A DNA stretch of 52,982 nucleotides from Pseudomonadota bacterium. Lineage in GTDB: Bacteria; Desulfobacterota; Desulfovibrionia; Desulfovibrionales; Desulfovibrionaceae. The position numbers and the translations under genes were made by a program. Positions within the stretch are counted from its first letter, which is position 1. Every line of letters starts with the position of its first letter. The notes below the pieces were generated by a model. The model was not told where the DNA came from, did not search any database, and saw nothing but the letters and a program-made list of their open reading frames with translations. The DNA lies in NCBI GenBank assembly GCA_023438245.1, contig JAEXRD010000140.1:1-52982 (forward strand), read 5' to 3'. Positions 16,507 to 24,752 of this stretch are shown here, piece by piece.

Positions 16507-17604
16507 CTACTTCTTCTTGTTGTCCACGATGTCGCAGGCGCCGTCCTTGGAGCACTTGGTGGTGGCCTCCAGGTAGTAGACGTCCTTGACGTCCTTGCGC
16601 ACCTCGCGGGTCATGTAATAGGCCTCGCCGCTGCGCGCGCCGGTGGCGCAGACGTACACCACGGGCTTGTCGAACTTCATGCCCGGCAGCTGCTTCTCCA
16701 GCTGGTTCACGGTGATGTTCTGCGCGCCCTTGATGTGTCCGGCGGCGAACTCGTCGGGGTCGCGCACGTCGATGATGGTGATGCTCTCGGGCTTCTCGGC
16801 CAGGATCTTCTTGAACTGCTCCACGCTGAAGGAGCCCTCCACGCCGCCGGACTGCACCTTGAGCCCGCCGCCAGCGGCGCCGTAGGCCTTGGTCCAGGCG
16901 GGCTCGCCGGCCTCGAACACCTTCACGTTGGCGTAGCCCAGGGCCTGGGCCTTCCTGGCGCTGGAGTGGCTTAAGGGGCACTCGTAGCCGCCGCAGAAGA
17001 ACACCAGCATGGTGGCCTTGTCCGCGGGCAGCAGGCCGGTCTTCTTGTCAAAGGCGCTGTCCGGAATGCTCACGGCGGAGGGGATGCTGCCCTCCAGGAA
17101 CTTCACCAGCGGGCGGGAGTCCACCAGCAGGAAGCTTTCGCCCTTGGTGATCATGTCCTTCACGGTCTCCAGCCCGATGGCCGGGACGTTGCCCGCCTTG
17201 ACCCATTCCGGGTAGCCGCCGGGGAACACCTTCACATTCTTGTAGCCCAGCTTCTCGGCCTTCCTGGCGGAGTTGTGGGAGAGCTTGCACTCCGGGCCTT
17301 CGCAGTAGAACACCAGGGTGGTGTTCTTGTCCTTGGGCAGCAGGTCGGCGGCCTTCTTCTCGAACTCGCTGTCCGGCAGGCTGATGGCCGTGGGGATGTA
17401 GCCCTGCACGTACTTGGTGGCGTACGGGCGCGAATCGATGAGCTTCACGCCCTCCGGGTTGGGCACCTTCACCAGGGGCTTCACGTAGGCGATGTCCACC
17501 AGGTTCTTGTAGAAGTAGTCGGGGTTGGCGGCCTGGGCCTGGACCGCGAAGGCCAGGGCCAGCAGGGTCAGCAGGAAAACCTGCATGCTGCGCTTCAGTC
17601 TCAT
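16507..17604 (-). CDS. Periplasmic triple-rhodanese sulfurtransferase
   Basis: A 365-aa exported protein with a signal peptide (1-25, MRLKRSMQVFLLTLLALAFA) and three rhodanese domains: about 45-145, 148-245 and 258-350. Domains 1 and 2 have active-site loops CEGPECKLS (Cys101, Cys106) and CGGYECPLS (Cys204, Cys209); domain 3 has CATGARS (Cys319). A further Cys pair (351, 357) ends the protein. Rhodaneses carry persulfide on the loop Cys, so this protein could bind and deliver sulfane sulfur in the periplasm. ATG 17604 has AGGAGA upstream. It is the last gene of the reductase operon, 79 bp after the cytochrome b gene. Confidence 0.9.
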   Translation of the reverse strand: MRLKRSMQVFLLTLLALAFAVQAQAANPDYFYKNLVDIAYVKPLVKVPNPEGVKLIDSRPYATKYVQGYIPTAISLPDSEFEKKAADLLPKDKNTTLVFYCEGPECKLSHNSARKAEKLGYKNVKVFPGGYPEWVKAGNVPAIGLETVKDMITKGESFLLVDSRPLVKFLEGSIPSAVSIPDSAFDKKTGLLPADKATMLVFFCGGYECPLSHSSARKAQALGYANVKVFEAGEPAWTKAYGAAGGGLKVQSGGVEGSFSVEQFKKILAEKPESITIIDVRDPDEFAAGHIKGAQNITVNQLEKQLPGMKFDKPVVYVCATGARSGEAYYMTREVRKDVKDVYYLEATTKCSKDGACDIVDNKKK

Positions 17605-17683
17605 GGTCTTCTCCTGTGGTTCGAGGGTTCGTATCTGTAACTTCCACCACGAACGCCGGGGCCATCCCCGCGCCCGTTGTCTG

Positions 17684-18394
17684 CTATTTGCGGGCTTCGC
17701 CCTTCTCCAGTTCGTCCAGCCACAGGCCGTGGTGGTGGCGGGCGTAGTCCTCGGGCACGGTGCCGGTGAACATGGAGCGGAAGCCGGGCTTCTCCTCGGG
17801 GCTGATGGCCGCCATGTAGACGTGCACCAGCAGGCCCGCGAACACCAGGCCCACGGCCAGGTAGTGGACCACCACCGCCCAGCCCACCAGCCAGGCCAGC
17901 GAGGCCGGGAAGAGCTTGTCCGACAGCAGCAGCACCAGGCCCGTGGCCACGATGACCGCGCCGCCCACGACGGAAGCCTGGGCAAAGGCCTTCTGGCCCA
18001 TGTTGTAGTAGCCCTGGGGCGGCAGCTCGCCGCCGACACCCACGGTCATGCGGCCCATCTTGCGCACCATCCAGGAGAGGTCGCCGGGGCGCACGCGGAA
18101 GATCTCGCGCAGGAAAAAGCCCGCGCCGCGCGCGTTCACCGCCAGGTACCAGGCGATGCCCAGCACCCAGACCACGCCCACCACCTCGTGGATGACCAAG
18201 AGCGCGGCCCCGCCGGTGCTGCCGCCGCCAAACGGGGCGCGCAGCATGTCGGGCAGCCAGGCCCCCAGGGGGTTGAGCTTCTCGTTCTTGATGAGCCCCA
18301 GGCCGGTGAGAAGCAGCACCAGCCAGCAGGCGGCGTTGAACCAGTGGATGCGGATGTCGGAGACGTCGTGGCGCTTGATCTCGCGGCTAGCCAT
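17684..18394 (-). CDS. phsC: Cytochrome b membrane subunit (FdnI/PhsC type)
   Basis: A 236-aa inner-membrane diheme-type cytochrome b with about four TM helices (roughly 22-37, 62-85, 135-157, 166-190) and His residues in the expected helices (IRIHWFN, LLVIHEVVG, VVVHYLA, LLVHVYMA). It would oxidise menaquinol and pass electrons to the ferredoxin subunit. It is of the FdnI kind, as in Salmonella PhsC, not the NrfD kind of PsrC. Its start overlaps the ferredoxin stop by 8 bp. The symbol follows this architecture; the oxidant (thiosulfate, polysulfide or another) is not proven. Confidence 0.82.
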   Translation of the reverse strand: MASREIKRHDVSDIRIHWFNAACWLVLLLTGLGLIKNEKLNPLGAWLPDMLRAPFGGGSTGGAALLVIHEVVGVVWVLGIAWYLAVNARGAGFFLREIFRVRPGDLSWMVRKMGRMTVGVGGELPPQGYYNMGQKAFAQASVVGGAVIVATGLVLLLSDKLFPASLAWLVGWAVVVHYLAVGLVFAGLLVHVYMAAISPEEKPGFRSMFTGTVPEDYARHHHGLWLDELEKGEARK

Positions 18395-19121
18395 GGCCCC
18401 CCTCCTTCTTGTCTGAAGTCATGAGCTGGCGGGCCAGCATGACCAGCACGCCCACGCCGGACAGGCCCACGGCCCACTTCACCGCCGGGGCCACGACTCC
18501 GGCCATGAGGTCGAAGGACAGCGGGTTCACGGGCTTGACCGCCCAGCCGTCGGGCGCGGTGCTGGCGATATAGTACATGTTCGGTTTCGTGTCCTTGCCC
18601 TTGGCGATGACGCGCACCACCTTGCCCTGGTTGGCCGCCAGCAGCTTGGCCGCGTCGCTGTTCGGATCGCTCAGGTCGCCGAACACGCGGGCCTTGGTGG
18701 GACAGGTGTCCACGCAGGCCGGGGGCAGCCCGGCGGCCCGGCGCTCCGGGCAGTAGTTGCACTTGTCGGCCTTGCGCCTGACCGGGTCGCGGAAGCGCGC
18801 GCCGTAGGGGCAGGCGGGAATGCAGTTGCCGCAGCCGATGCACAGCTTCGGGTCGATGACCACGCTGCCGTCGCTGGCCTTGAAGGTGGCCCCGGTGGGG
18901 CAGGCCTCGATGCAGGTGGGCTCGTCGCAGTGCATGCAGGCCCCGGGCTGGAAGTGGCCCCTGCCCAGTTTGCCGTTTTCAACCGGGGGCACGGCCTCCT
19001 TGATCCAGTTGCGCCACTCTCCCCGGCCCACGCCGTTGGCCTGCTTGCAGGCCGCCACGCAGCCCTTGCAGTCGATGCACTTGGCCGAATCGATGACCAT
19101 GGCGAGTTTCTGGGTGCTCAT
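18387..19121 (-). CDS. phsB: Four-cluster ferredoxin subunit with C-terminal TM (PhsB/FdnH type)
   Basis: A 244-aa electron-transfer subunit with four [4Fe-4S] motifs: CIDCKGCVAACK, CMHCDEPTCIEACP, CIGCGNCIPACP and CNYC followed after ten residues by CVDTCP. A hydrophobic helix near 205-230 could anchor the C-terminus, as in formate dehydrogenase FdnH. It sits between the catalytic and cytochrome b genes and overlaps both (ATGA 4-bp overlap with phsA, 8 bp with the cytochrome b gene). It links the molybdenum subunit to the membrane quinol site on the periplasmic side. Confidence 0.88.
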   Translation of the reverse strand: MSTQKLAMVIDSAKCIDCKGCVAACKQANGVGRGEWRNWIKEAVPPVENGKLGRGHFQPGACMHCDEPTCIEACPTGATFKASDGSVVIDPKLCIGCGNCIPACPYGARFRDPVRRKADKCNYCPERRAAGLPPACVDTCPTKARVFGDLSDPNSDAAKLLAANQGKVVRVIAKGKDTKPNMYYIASTAPDGWAVKPVNPLSFDLMAGVVAPAVKWAVGLSGVGVLVMLARQLMTSDKKEGGHG

Positions 19122-21340
19122 GCCGCCCCCTTCTTCTTTACGCTCACGAACGTCTCATGCATGGCCGAGTTGCCGCAGATGGCGTCCCACTTGCCTTCCA
19201 TGAGTTCCACGATGCTCGCGCCCCGGCCCCTCACGACGGACAACCCGCCGGAGATGAGCCCGTAGCCCGAGAGCATGTACACGGTGTCCTTGCGGATTTT
19301 CGGGGTCACGAAGGCCTTGAGCTCGCCCTTGCCCACGGGGCTTTCCACCTGCACCACATCGCCCTGGGCGATGCCCAACTCCTTTGCCGCCACGTCGGAG
19401 AGCCAGAGCGTGTTCTCCGGCTCCAGTTCGTTCAGCAGGGCGTTGTTGGTGCTGCTGCCCTGGGTGACGCAGGCGCTGCGGCCCGCCACCAGCCGGAAGC
19501 TTCGCTTCTGTTCAGGCGACGGCTTCGGGGGGGCGTAGACCGGCATGGGCTCCAGGCCCATGGACTCGTAGCGCGTGCTGTACAGCTCGATCTTCTGGCT
19601 GGGGGTCTTGAAGGGCTGGCCGTCGGTGGTGCCCAGGGGCGGGTTGGGCGGGTAGAACACGCCGTCGCGCCTCAGAATCTCCTCGGCCTCCGGGAAGCCC
19701 GCCAGCTGCTGCTTGCGGTACTCGGCCACGTCGAAGTGGAAGGCCTCGCCCAGGCCCAGCTTTCCGGCCAGGGCCTTCAAAACGTCGAACACCGGGCGGG
19801 ACTCGTACATGGGCGGAATGACCGGATCGCGCCACACCAGGCACGCGCCCTCGGCCCCGCTCTGCAGCGCCTGCACCGGGTCGGTGCGCTCCAGCGCGCT
19901 GGGCATGGGCAGCACCAGGTCGGCCATCCAGGCGGTGTCGCTCATGGTGATGTCCGCCACCACCAGGAAGTCCAGCTTGTCGATCATCTCGCGGGTCTTG
20001 CGGCGGTCGGGCGCGGTGGCCATGGGGTTGGTCTTGTACACGAACCAGCCCTTGATGGGGTACGGCGCGCCCTTGATGACGTTCTCGCGCGTGATGACAA
20101 ACGAGCCCTCGTCCTCGAAGAGCATGGGCACGCTCTTGGTGTCCACGCGGCCCGGCGGGTTGTCGTCGTAGAAGGGGGCCTCGTGCGGCGCGGCCTTTTT
20201 GACGCCGCTGGGCCGGGGCGGCACCAGCCCGCCGGGGCGGTCCCAGTTGCCCAGCAGCGCGTTGACGATGGCGAAGCTGCGCCGGATCTGGGTGGAGTTC
20301 TCGTAGTCCGAGCTTCTGCGGCCCGGGTAGACCATGGCGGCGGGGGCGGCGGCGGCCAGCTCGCGGGCCATGCGCCGGATGTCGGCCGCCGGGATGCCGG
20401 TCTCGCCCTCGGCCCACTCGGGGGTGTTGTCCTTCACGTGGGCGGAGAGCTTGTCCAGCCCGCTGGTGCGCTCGGCGATGAACTTCGGGTCGTAGAGCTT
20501 CTCGTGGATGATGACGTGGGCCACGGCCAGCATGAAGGCCATGTCCGTGCCGGGGCGGATGGGGTGCCACTCGCTGGCGAGCGCCGCGCTCTTGGTGTAG
20601 CGCGGGTCCAGCACCACCACCTTGGCCCCCTGCTGCATGATGGTCATGAGGTCCATGCTGTCGGGCGTGACCAGGGCCTCCAGGCGGTTGGCCCCGGCCA
20701 GGATGACGTACTTGGAGTTGATGACGTCGGGCAGGGGCACGTCGCCGAAGGTGTCCACGAAGGCGCGGTTGCCCGAGAGCAGGCACAGCGACTCGTGGCT
20801 GGTGACGTTGTAGGAGCCGTAGGCCTCGGCAAAGCGGTGCACGAAGGAGCTCTGCATGTCCGCCCCGGCGGAGAAGAGCATGCCGCAGCGGGTGAACTTG
20901 GCGCCGATGTCCTTCATCTTCGTGGCGCACAGCTCCAGGGCCTCGTCCCAGGAGATGGCCTTCCACTTGCCCTCGCCGCGCCCTCCGGTCCGCAAGAGCG
21001 GGGTCTTCAGGCGGTCGGGATCGTACACCTGGGCCACGCCGGCGTTGCCGCGAGCGCAGAGCATGCCCCGCGACTTGGTGAACTTGGGGTTGGGGTCCAG
21101 CTTGACGATGCGCCCGTCCTTCACCCGGGCGATGAGCCCGCAACGGTTGAAGCACATGTCGCATACGCCGAACTTGGACTCCCACTTGGGGTCGGCGGTT
21201 TTGAGGGGCGGCAGGGCGGCTTCGGCGCCCTTCGCGCCCATCGCATCGGGGGCGGAGACCGCCGCCGCGGCGGCGGCGGATGCCGTGGTGCCTGCCAGCC
21301 GCAGGAACTGCCGCCTGGAAATTCGTGTGGTGTCGCTCAT
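19118..21340 (-). CDS. phsA: Periplasmic molybdopterin oxidoreductase, thiosulfate/polysulfide reductase type
   Basis: A 740-aa catalytic subunit of the DMSO-reductase family. It has a Tat signal (SRRQFLRLAG, residues 8-17), a [4Fe-4S] site (Cys60, Cys63, Cys67, Cys95), the Mo-bisPGD domains, and a probable Mo-ligand Cys186 in SHESLCLLSG, the residue type used by PhsA/PsrA. Length fits PhsA/PsrA (about 750 aa). The likely reaction is reduction of thiosulfate or polysulfide with quinol electrons; tetrathionate or an arsenic oxyanion are less likely given the rhodanese and the CstR-like regulator. It is the second gene of the operon. Tungsten in place of molybdenum cannot be excluded. Confidence 0.85.
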   Translation of the reverse strand: MSDTTRISRRQFLRLAGTTASAAAAAAVSAPDAMGAKGAEAALPPLKTADPKWESKFGVCDMCFNRCGLIARVKDGRIVKLDPNPKFTKSRGMLCARGNAGVAQVYDPDRLKTPLLRTGGRGEGKWKAISWDEALELCATKMKDIGAKFTRCGMLFSAGADMQSSFVHRFAEAYGSYNVTSHESLCLLSGNRAFVDTFGDVPLPDVINSKYVILAGANRLEALVTPDSMDLMTIMQQGAKVVVLDPRYTKSAALASEWHPIRPGTDMAFMLAVAHVIIHEKLYDPKFIAERTSGLDKLSAHVKDNTPEWAEGETGIPAADIRRMARELAAAAPAAMVYPGRRSSDYENSTQIRRSFAIVNALLGNWDRPGGLVPPRPSGVKKAAPHEAPFYDDNPPGRVDTKSVPMLFEDEGSFVITRENVIKGAPYPIKGWFVYKTNPMATAPDRRKTREMIDKLDFLVVADITMSDTAWMADLVLPMPSALERTDPVQALQSGAEGACLVWRDPVIPPMYESRPVFDVLKALAGKLGLGEAFHFDVAEYRKQQLAGFPEAEEILRRDGVFYPPNPPLGTTDGQPFKTPSQKIELYSTRYESMGLEPMPVYAPPKPSPEQKRSFRLVAGRSACVTQGSSTNNALLNELEPENTLWLSDVAAKELGIAQGDVVQVESPVGKGELKAFVTPKIRKDTVYMLSGYGLISGGLSVVRGRGASIVELMEGKWDAICGNSAMHETFVSVKKKGAA

Positions 21341-21435
21341 GGCTCGTTTCCTTGCACAGGGGCGGATGGGGTATGGCGCGGACCGGAGGGGGTTTCAGGC
21401 TCCGGCCCGCGCGGTTCCGTCTCTTTTGGCCTGGA

Positions 21436-21753
21436 TTAGTTGCACTTGGCCGGAGACGGAGAATCCTTGGCGTAGTCGTGCAGGTAGGCGAAGATGTCGG
21501 CGCGGTCCTCGGGGGTCACGCCCTTCCAGTCCTTGTAGCACTTCACGGCCTCGGGCTTGGCGAAGATCTTCTTCCACTCGGCCTGGGTCTTGGAGCTGGG
21601 GGAAAGATCGGAGGCGCTGGCGCCGTGGCAGGTACGGCACTTGGCGCGGTAGGTGTACTTGCCCTTGCGGGAGTTTCCGTCGGCGGCGAAGGCCACGCTG
21701 ACGACCAGGAGGACCAGTGCCAGGACGCTGATGATGCCGATGCTGCGCTTCAT
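21436..21753 (-). CDS. Periplasmic monoheme cytochrome c
   Basis: A 105-aa exported cytochrome: signal peptide (1-23, VLALVLLVVSVAFA), one heme-c motif CRTCH (Cys39, Cys42, His43), and later Met-free C-terminal segments, with Cys72 and Cys104 left over. Axial sixth ligand not obvious; no Met follows the heme motif, which is unusual for class I c cytochromes and suggests His or another ligand. It is the promoter-proximal gene of the sulfur reductase operon, 95 bp upstream of phsA, so it may feed or drain electrons from the complex in the periplasm. Confidence 0.82.
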   Translation of the reverse strand: MKRSIGIISVLALVLLVVSVAFAADGNSRKGKYTYRAKCRTCHGASASDLSPSSKTQAEWKKIFAKPEAVKCYKDWKGVTPEDRADIFAYLHDYAKDSPSPAKCN

Positions 21754-21839
21754 CTTCTTTACTCCATTTTTACGGGTTAGGGGTATCCACTCTCCAAATC
21801 CAACGGCCCAGGCCGTTTTCTCACGACGACTTTAATTGC

Positions 21840-21868
21840 CATATACCCGTACAGGGTACCTGAGTCAA
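21840..21868 (-). promoter_or_regulatory. Promoter of the sulfur reductase operon with CsoR-type operator in its spacer
   Basis: Read on the minus strand, TTGACT (21863-21868) and TATATG (21840-21845) are exactly 17 bp apart. The inverted repeat TACCC-N5-GGGTA (21844-21858) fills the spacer and touches the -10 box. TACCC/GGGTA half-sites are the type bound by CsoR-family repressors, and a member of that family ends this gene cluster. The leader (about 80 nt) also holds the dyad AACGGCC-CA-GGCCGTT (21802-21817) and a lone GGGGTAT at 21780-21786. Confidence 0.65.
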
Positions 21869-21896
21869 GACGTGCACGCGTTTTTTTCAGAAAAAG

Positions 21897-21925
21897 TTGA
21901 CCCGCCCGGAGGGGGCGGCTAGCAT
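21897..21925 (+). promoter_or_regulatory. Candidate promoter of the FmdE-type gene
   Basis: TTGACC (21897-21902) and TAGCAT (21920-21925) are spaced 17 bp; the spacer contains a GC-rich dyad CCGCCC/GGGCGG. It lies about 30 bp from the -35 of the divergent sulfur reductase promoter, so a repressor bound at 21844-21858 would sit upstream of it, not inside it. Confidence 0.5.
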
Positions 21926-21992
21926 GGCGACATCCCGCCGTTTTCCGGGCCTGGCCCGGAGTCCGGACAGCCGCCCCAAGGAGACACGCACC

Positions 21993-23621
21993 ATGAACAT
22001 CGGCCCGTACACGTTCGAGGAATTCAAGGCCAAGGCCGCCGCCTTCCACGGCTATCCCGCCCCGGGCCTGCTCATCGGCGGCTACATGGTGGAACTGGCG
22101 CGCAGGCAGTTGCCCGAGGGAACGCTGTTCGACGCCGTGGTGGAGACCAGCAAATGCCTGCCCGACGCCGTGCAGATCCTGACACCCTGCACCGTGGGCA
22201 ACGGCTGGGTGCGCGTGCTGAACCTGGGCCGCTACGCCCTGGCGCTGTACGACAAGTACACCGGCGTGGGCGTGCGCGTGTGGCTGGACCTGGAAAAAAT
22301 GGCACCTTATGATGAGATACGCTCCTGGTTCCTCAAGCTCAAGAAAAAAGCGGACCAGGACACGGATCTTCTTTTCGCCCAGATAGAGGCGGCGGGCGAC
22401 ACGCTCTGCTCCCTGCGGCCCATCCGCATGGACGAGCGCGCGCGCGGCCACAAGAGCATGGGCCGGGTGGGCGTGTGCCCCATCTGCGCCGAGGCCTACC
22501 CCGGCAACGACGGGGCCATCTGCCGCGGCTGCCAGGGCGAGGCCCCCTACGCCATGACCGAGGCCCAGTGCGCGGAAATGCCCCGGCTCACCGCCGTGCC
22601 CGTGGAGGACGCCGTGGGCCACCGCGCCCTGCACGACATGACGCGCATCGTGCCCGGAGAGAGCAAGGGCGCGGAGTTCCGCGCCGGGCAGGAGATAAGC
22701 GGCGGCGACGTGTGCCGCCTGCAGCACATGGGCCGGGCCCACGTGTACCTGGAGCAGGACACCCCCGAGGGCTTCGTGCACGAGAACGACGCGGCCCTGG
22801 CCTTTGCGAAGATGATGGCGGGCGAGGGCGTGGTCTTCGACGAGGCCCCGCGCGAGGGCAAGATCAACTTCCGCGCCGGGGTCACCGGCGTCTTCGAACT
22901 GGACCGCGAGCGCTTGAACGCCTTCAACCTGGTGCCCGACGTCATGTGCGCCGCGCGCCACCACGGCGTGCTGGCCGAGGCGGGCAAGGGCCTGGCCGGG
23001 GCCCGCGCCATCCCGCTCCTGCTCTCCGCCGAGAACTTCCGCAAGGCCCAGGCCGTGCTGGCCTCGGGCCCGCTGTTCCGCGTCGCGCCCATCCGCCCCG
23101 CGCGCATCGGCGTGCTGGTCACCGGCACCGAGGTCTTCCAGGGCCTCATCGAGGACCGCTTCGCGCCCATCATCCGCGAGAAGGCCGAGCGCCTGGGCTG
23201 CTCCGTGGTGGCCACGGACGTGGTGCCCGACGACGCGGAGCGCATCGCCGGGAGCGTGGCCAAGCTGCTCGCCGCCGGGGCCGACCTCATCGTCACCACT
23301 GCCGGGCTCTCCGTGGACCCCGACGACGTGACCCGCACGGGGCTCATCCAGGCGGGGCTGACGGACATGCTCTACGGCGCGCCGCTTTTGCCCGGGGCCA
23401 TGACGCTCATCGGCCGCCTGTCCGGCCCCTCCGGCCACGCCCGGGTCATCGGCGTCCCGGCCTGCGCGCTGTTCCACAAGGCCACCAGCCTGGACATCCT
23501 GCTGCCGCGCCTGCTGGCCGGGCAGGAGCTGACCCGCCGCGACCTGGCGGACATGGCCGAGGGCGGCTTCTGCCTGGACTGCCGCACCTGCACCTTCCCC
23601 AAGTGCCCCTTCGGGAAATAG
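21993..23621 (+). CDS. FmdE-domain / molybdopterin-binding (MoCF) fusion protein
   Basis: A 542-aa cytoplasmic protein. Residues 1-140 form an FmdE domain (FHGYPAPGLLIGGYMVELA, then VVETSKCLPDAVQILTPCTVGNG with Cys55). A zinc-ribbon-like motif CPIC followed after 11 residues by CRGC lies near 165-182. Residues about 340-500 form a MogA/MoeA-like molybdopterin-binding domain (RIGVLVTGTEVFQGL, IVTTAGLSVDPDDVT). The C-terminus has a four-Cys cluster, CLDCRTCTFPKC. Such fusions occur in sulfate reducers near Mo/W enzymes; the exact role, perhaps cofactor delivery or metal choice, is unknown. ATG 21993 has AAGGAGA upstream. It is divergent from the phs-type operon. Confidence 0.82.
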   Translation: MNIGPYTFEEFKAKAAAFHGYPAPGLLIGGYMVELARRQLPEGTLFDAVVETSKCLPDAVQILTPCTVGNGWVRVLNLGRYALALYDKYTGVGVRVWLDLEKMAPYDEIRSWFLKLKKKADQDTDLLFAQIEAAGDTLCSLRPIRMDERARGHKSMGRVGVCPICAEAYPGNDGAICRGCQGEAPYAMTEAQCAEMPRLTAVPVEDAVGHRALHDMTRIVPGESKGAEFRAGQEISGGDVCRLQHMGRAHVYLEQDTPEGFVHENDAALAFAKMMAGEGVVFDEAPREGKINFRAGVTGVFELDRERLNAFNLVPDVMCAARHHGVLAEAGKGLAGARAIPLLLSAENFRKAQAVLASGPLFRVAPIRPARIGVLVTGTEVFQGLIEDRFAPIIREKAERLGCSVVATDVVPDDAERIAGSVAKLLAAGADLIVTTAGLSVDPDDVTRTGLIQAGLTDMLYGAPLLPGAMTLIGRLSGPSGHARVIGVPACALFHKATSLDILLPRLLAGQELTRRDLADMAEGGFCLDCRTCTFPKCPFGK

Positions 23622-23656
23622 CAGGGGGCAGAAGCAAACAGGACCCCCCTAACCTC

Positions 23657-23684
23657 TTGACGAAGCACGGGTAATGCTTATCTA
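23657..23684 (+). promoter_or_regulatory. Candidate promoter of the kinase-uspA unit
   Basis: TTGACG (23657-23662) and TATCTA (23679-23684) are spaced 16 bp in the 89-bp gap before the kinase gene, and an AAGGAG ribosome site follows at 23699. The match is good for this GC-rich genome, but there is no independent support. Confidence 0.5.
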
Positions 23685-23710
23685 GCGAGGTACAGACAAA
23701 GGAGCGGACC

Positions 23711-24727
23711 ATGCCCGACGACACTGCGCCCCCTCCTGACCAGCCTCCTTCCGAACAGGCGCCGGAACCCACCGTCCGCCAGCTGCTGGAGCGCTTCCCG
23801 CAGCCCGTCACGGTGCGCACCTTCGGCAGCGTGTTCACCGACACCTCCGACTTCATGGCCATCGGCTACGGCGACGTCATCGCCGTGGGCGGCCTGCACT
23901 ACCTGGTGCTGGGCGACGAGGCCGAGCGCCGCTTCGGCATGGAGGACCCCAAGTTCTGGGTCAAGCGCTGCCTGGAGCTTCAGTCCGGCTCCCCGCGCAT
24001 CCTCAAGCTGGAGTTCTACGAGACCTTCGAGCAGAGCATCGGCGAGCTGCGCATCCTCTGCTACCGCAGCGCGGAGAAGGAAGCCCGCATCCTGGACCTG
24101 GTGCGCGGCGACGTGCGCTTCATGCAGGGGGCGAGCCGCCACGACCGCGCGGGCAATCTGGTGCGCGTGCTGGACCGCGTGATGGGCCGCAGGCTGGACC
24201 TGGTCATCGAGGACATCAAGGCCGACCACCGCGAATACTTCCACGAGCTGTTCCCCGGCGTGCTGGAGAACTTCATCGGCTCCTGCCGGGCCATCGGCCA
24301 CCTGCACGACCACGGCGAGAAGCACGGCGACATCCGCCGCGACCACATCTTCGTGGAGCACGCCACGGGCCTGTGGCGCTGGATCGACTTCGACTACGGC
24401 TACGACTCCGCCGAGAACCCCTACGGCCTGGACCTCTTCGGCCTGGGCAACATCCTCATGCACCTCATGGGCAAGGGCGTGCACACCACCCAGACCCTGG
24501 CCGAGACCCCGGAGGGCCGCGAGGTGCTCTCGCGCATCGGCGAGGAGGACTGCGGCCTGTTCTTCCGCAACCGCGTCATGAACCTGCGCAAGCTCTTCCC
24601 GTACATTCCCGAGGACCTGAACCGGGTGCTGCTGCACTACAGCTCCGGCAGCGACGTGTTCTACGAAACCGTGCCCGAGCTGCTGGCCGACCTGGAGCCC
24701 TGCCTGGACACCCTGCGCCGACTGTAG
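23711..24727 (+). CDS. Atypical protein-kinase-fold protein
   Basis: A 338-aa cytoplasmic protein with a disordered acidic/proline N-terminus (1-25) and a kinase-like fold. RILKLEF (Lys99) may be the ATP-anchoring beta-3 lysine. The catalytic loop reads HGDIRRDHIFV (205-215): the catalytic Asp207 is kept but the Asn of HxDxxxxN is His212. The Mg-binding DFG is IDFDYG (Asp226, Asp228). ANGLE-like C-lobe sequence LFGLGNILMHLM follows. These changes resemble lipopolysaccharide or small-molecule kinases as much as Ser/Thr kinases, so the substrate is open. It stands 25 bp upstream of uspA, likely in one transcript. Confidence 0.65.
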   Translation: MPDDTAPPPDQPPSEQAPEPTVRQLLERFPQPVTVRTFGSVFTDTSDFMAIGYGDVIAVGGLHYLVLGDEAERRFGMEDPKFWVKRCLELQSGSPRILKLEFYETFEQSIGELRILCYRSAEKEARILDLVRGDVRFMQGASRHDRAGNLVRVLDRVMGRRLDLVIEDIKADHREYFHELFPGVLENFIGSCRAIGHLHDHGEKHGDIRRDHIFVEHATGLWRWIDFDYGYDSAENPYGLDLFGLGNILMHLMGKGVHTTQTLAETPEGREVLSRIGEEDCGLFFRNRVMNLRKLFPYIPEDLNRVLLHYSSGSDVFYETVPELLADLEPCLDTLRRL

Positions 24728-24752
24728 CCATCCGACAGAGAAGGAGGACGCC

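Noticed and set aside
17684..18394. Membrane subunit as an NrfD/PsrC protein
   Set aside because: It has about four TM helices with His pairs (FdnI-like cytochrome b), not the 8-9 TM NrfD fold.
21802..21817. AACGGCC-CA-GGCCGTT dyad followed by TTTTC as a plus-strand terminator
   Set aside because: No plus-strand gene is upstream of it; it lies in the leader of the minus-strand operon, so it is noted only as a leader dyad.
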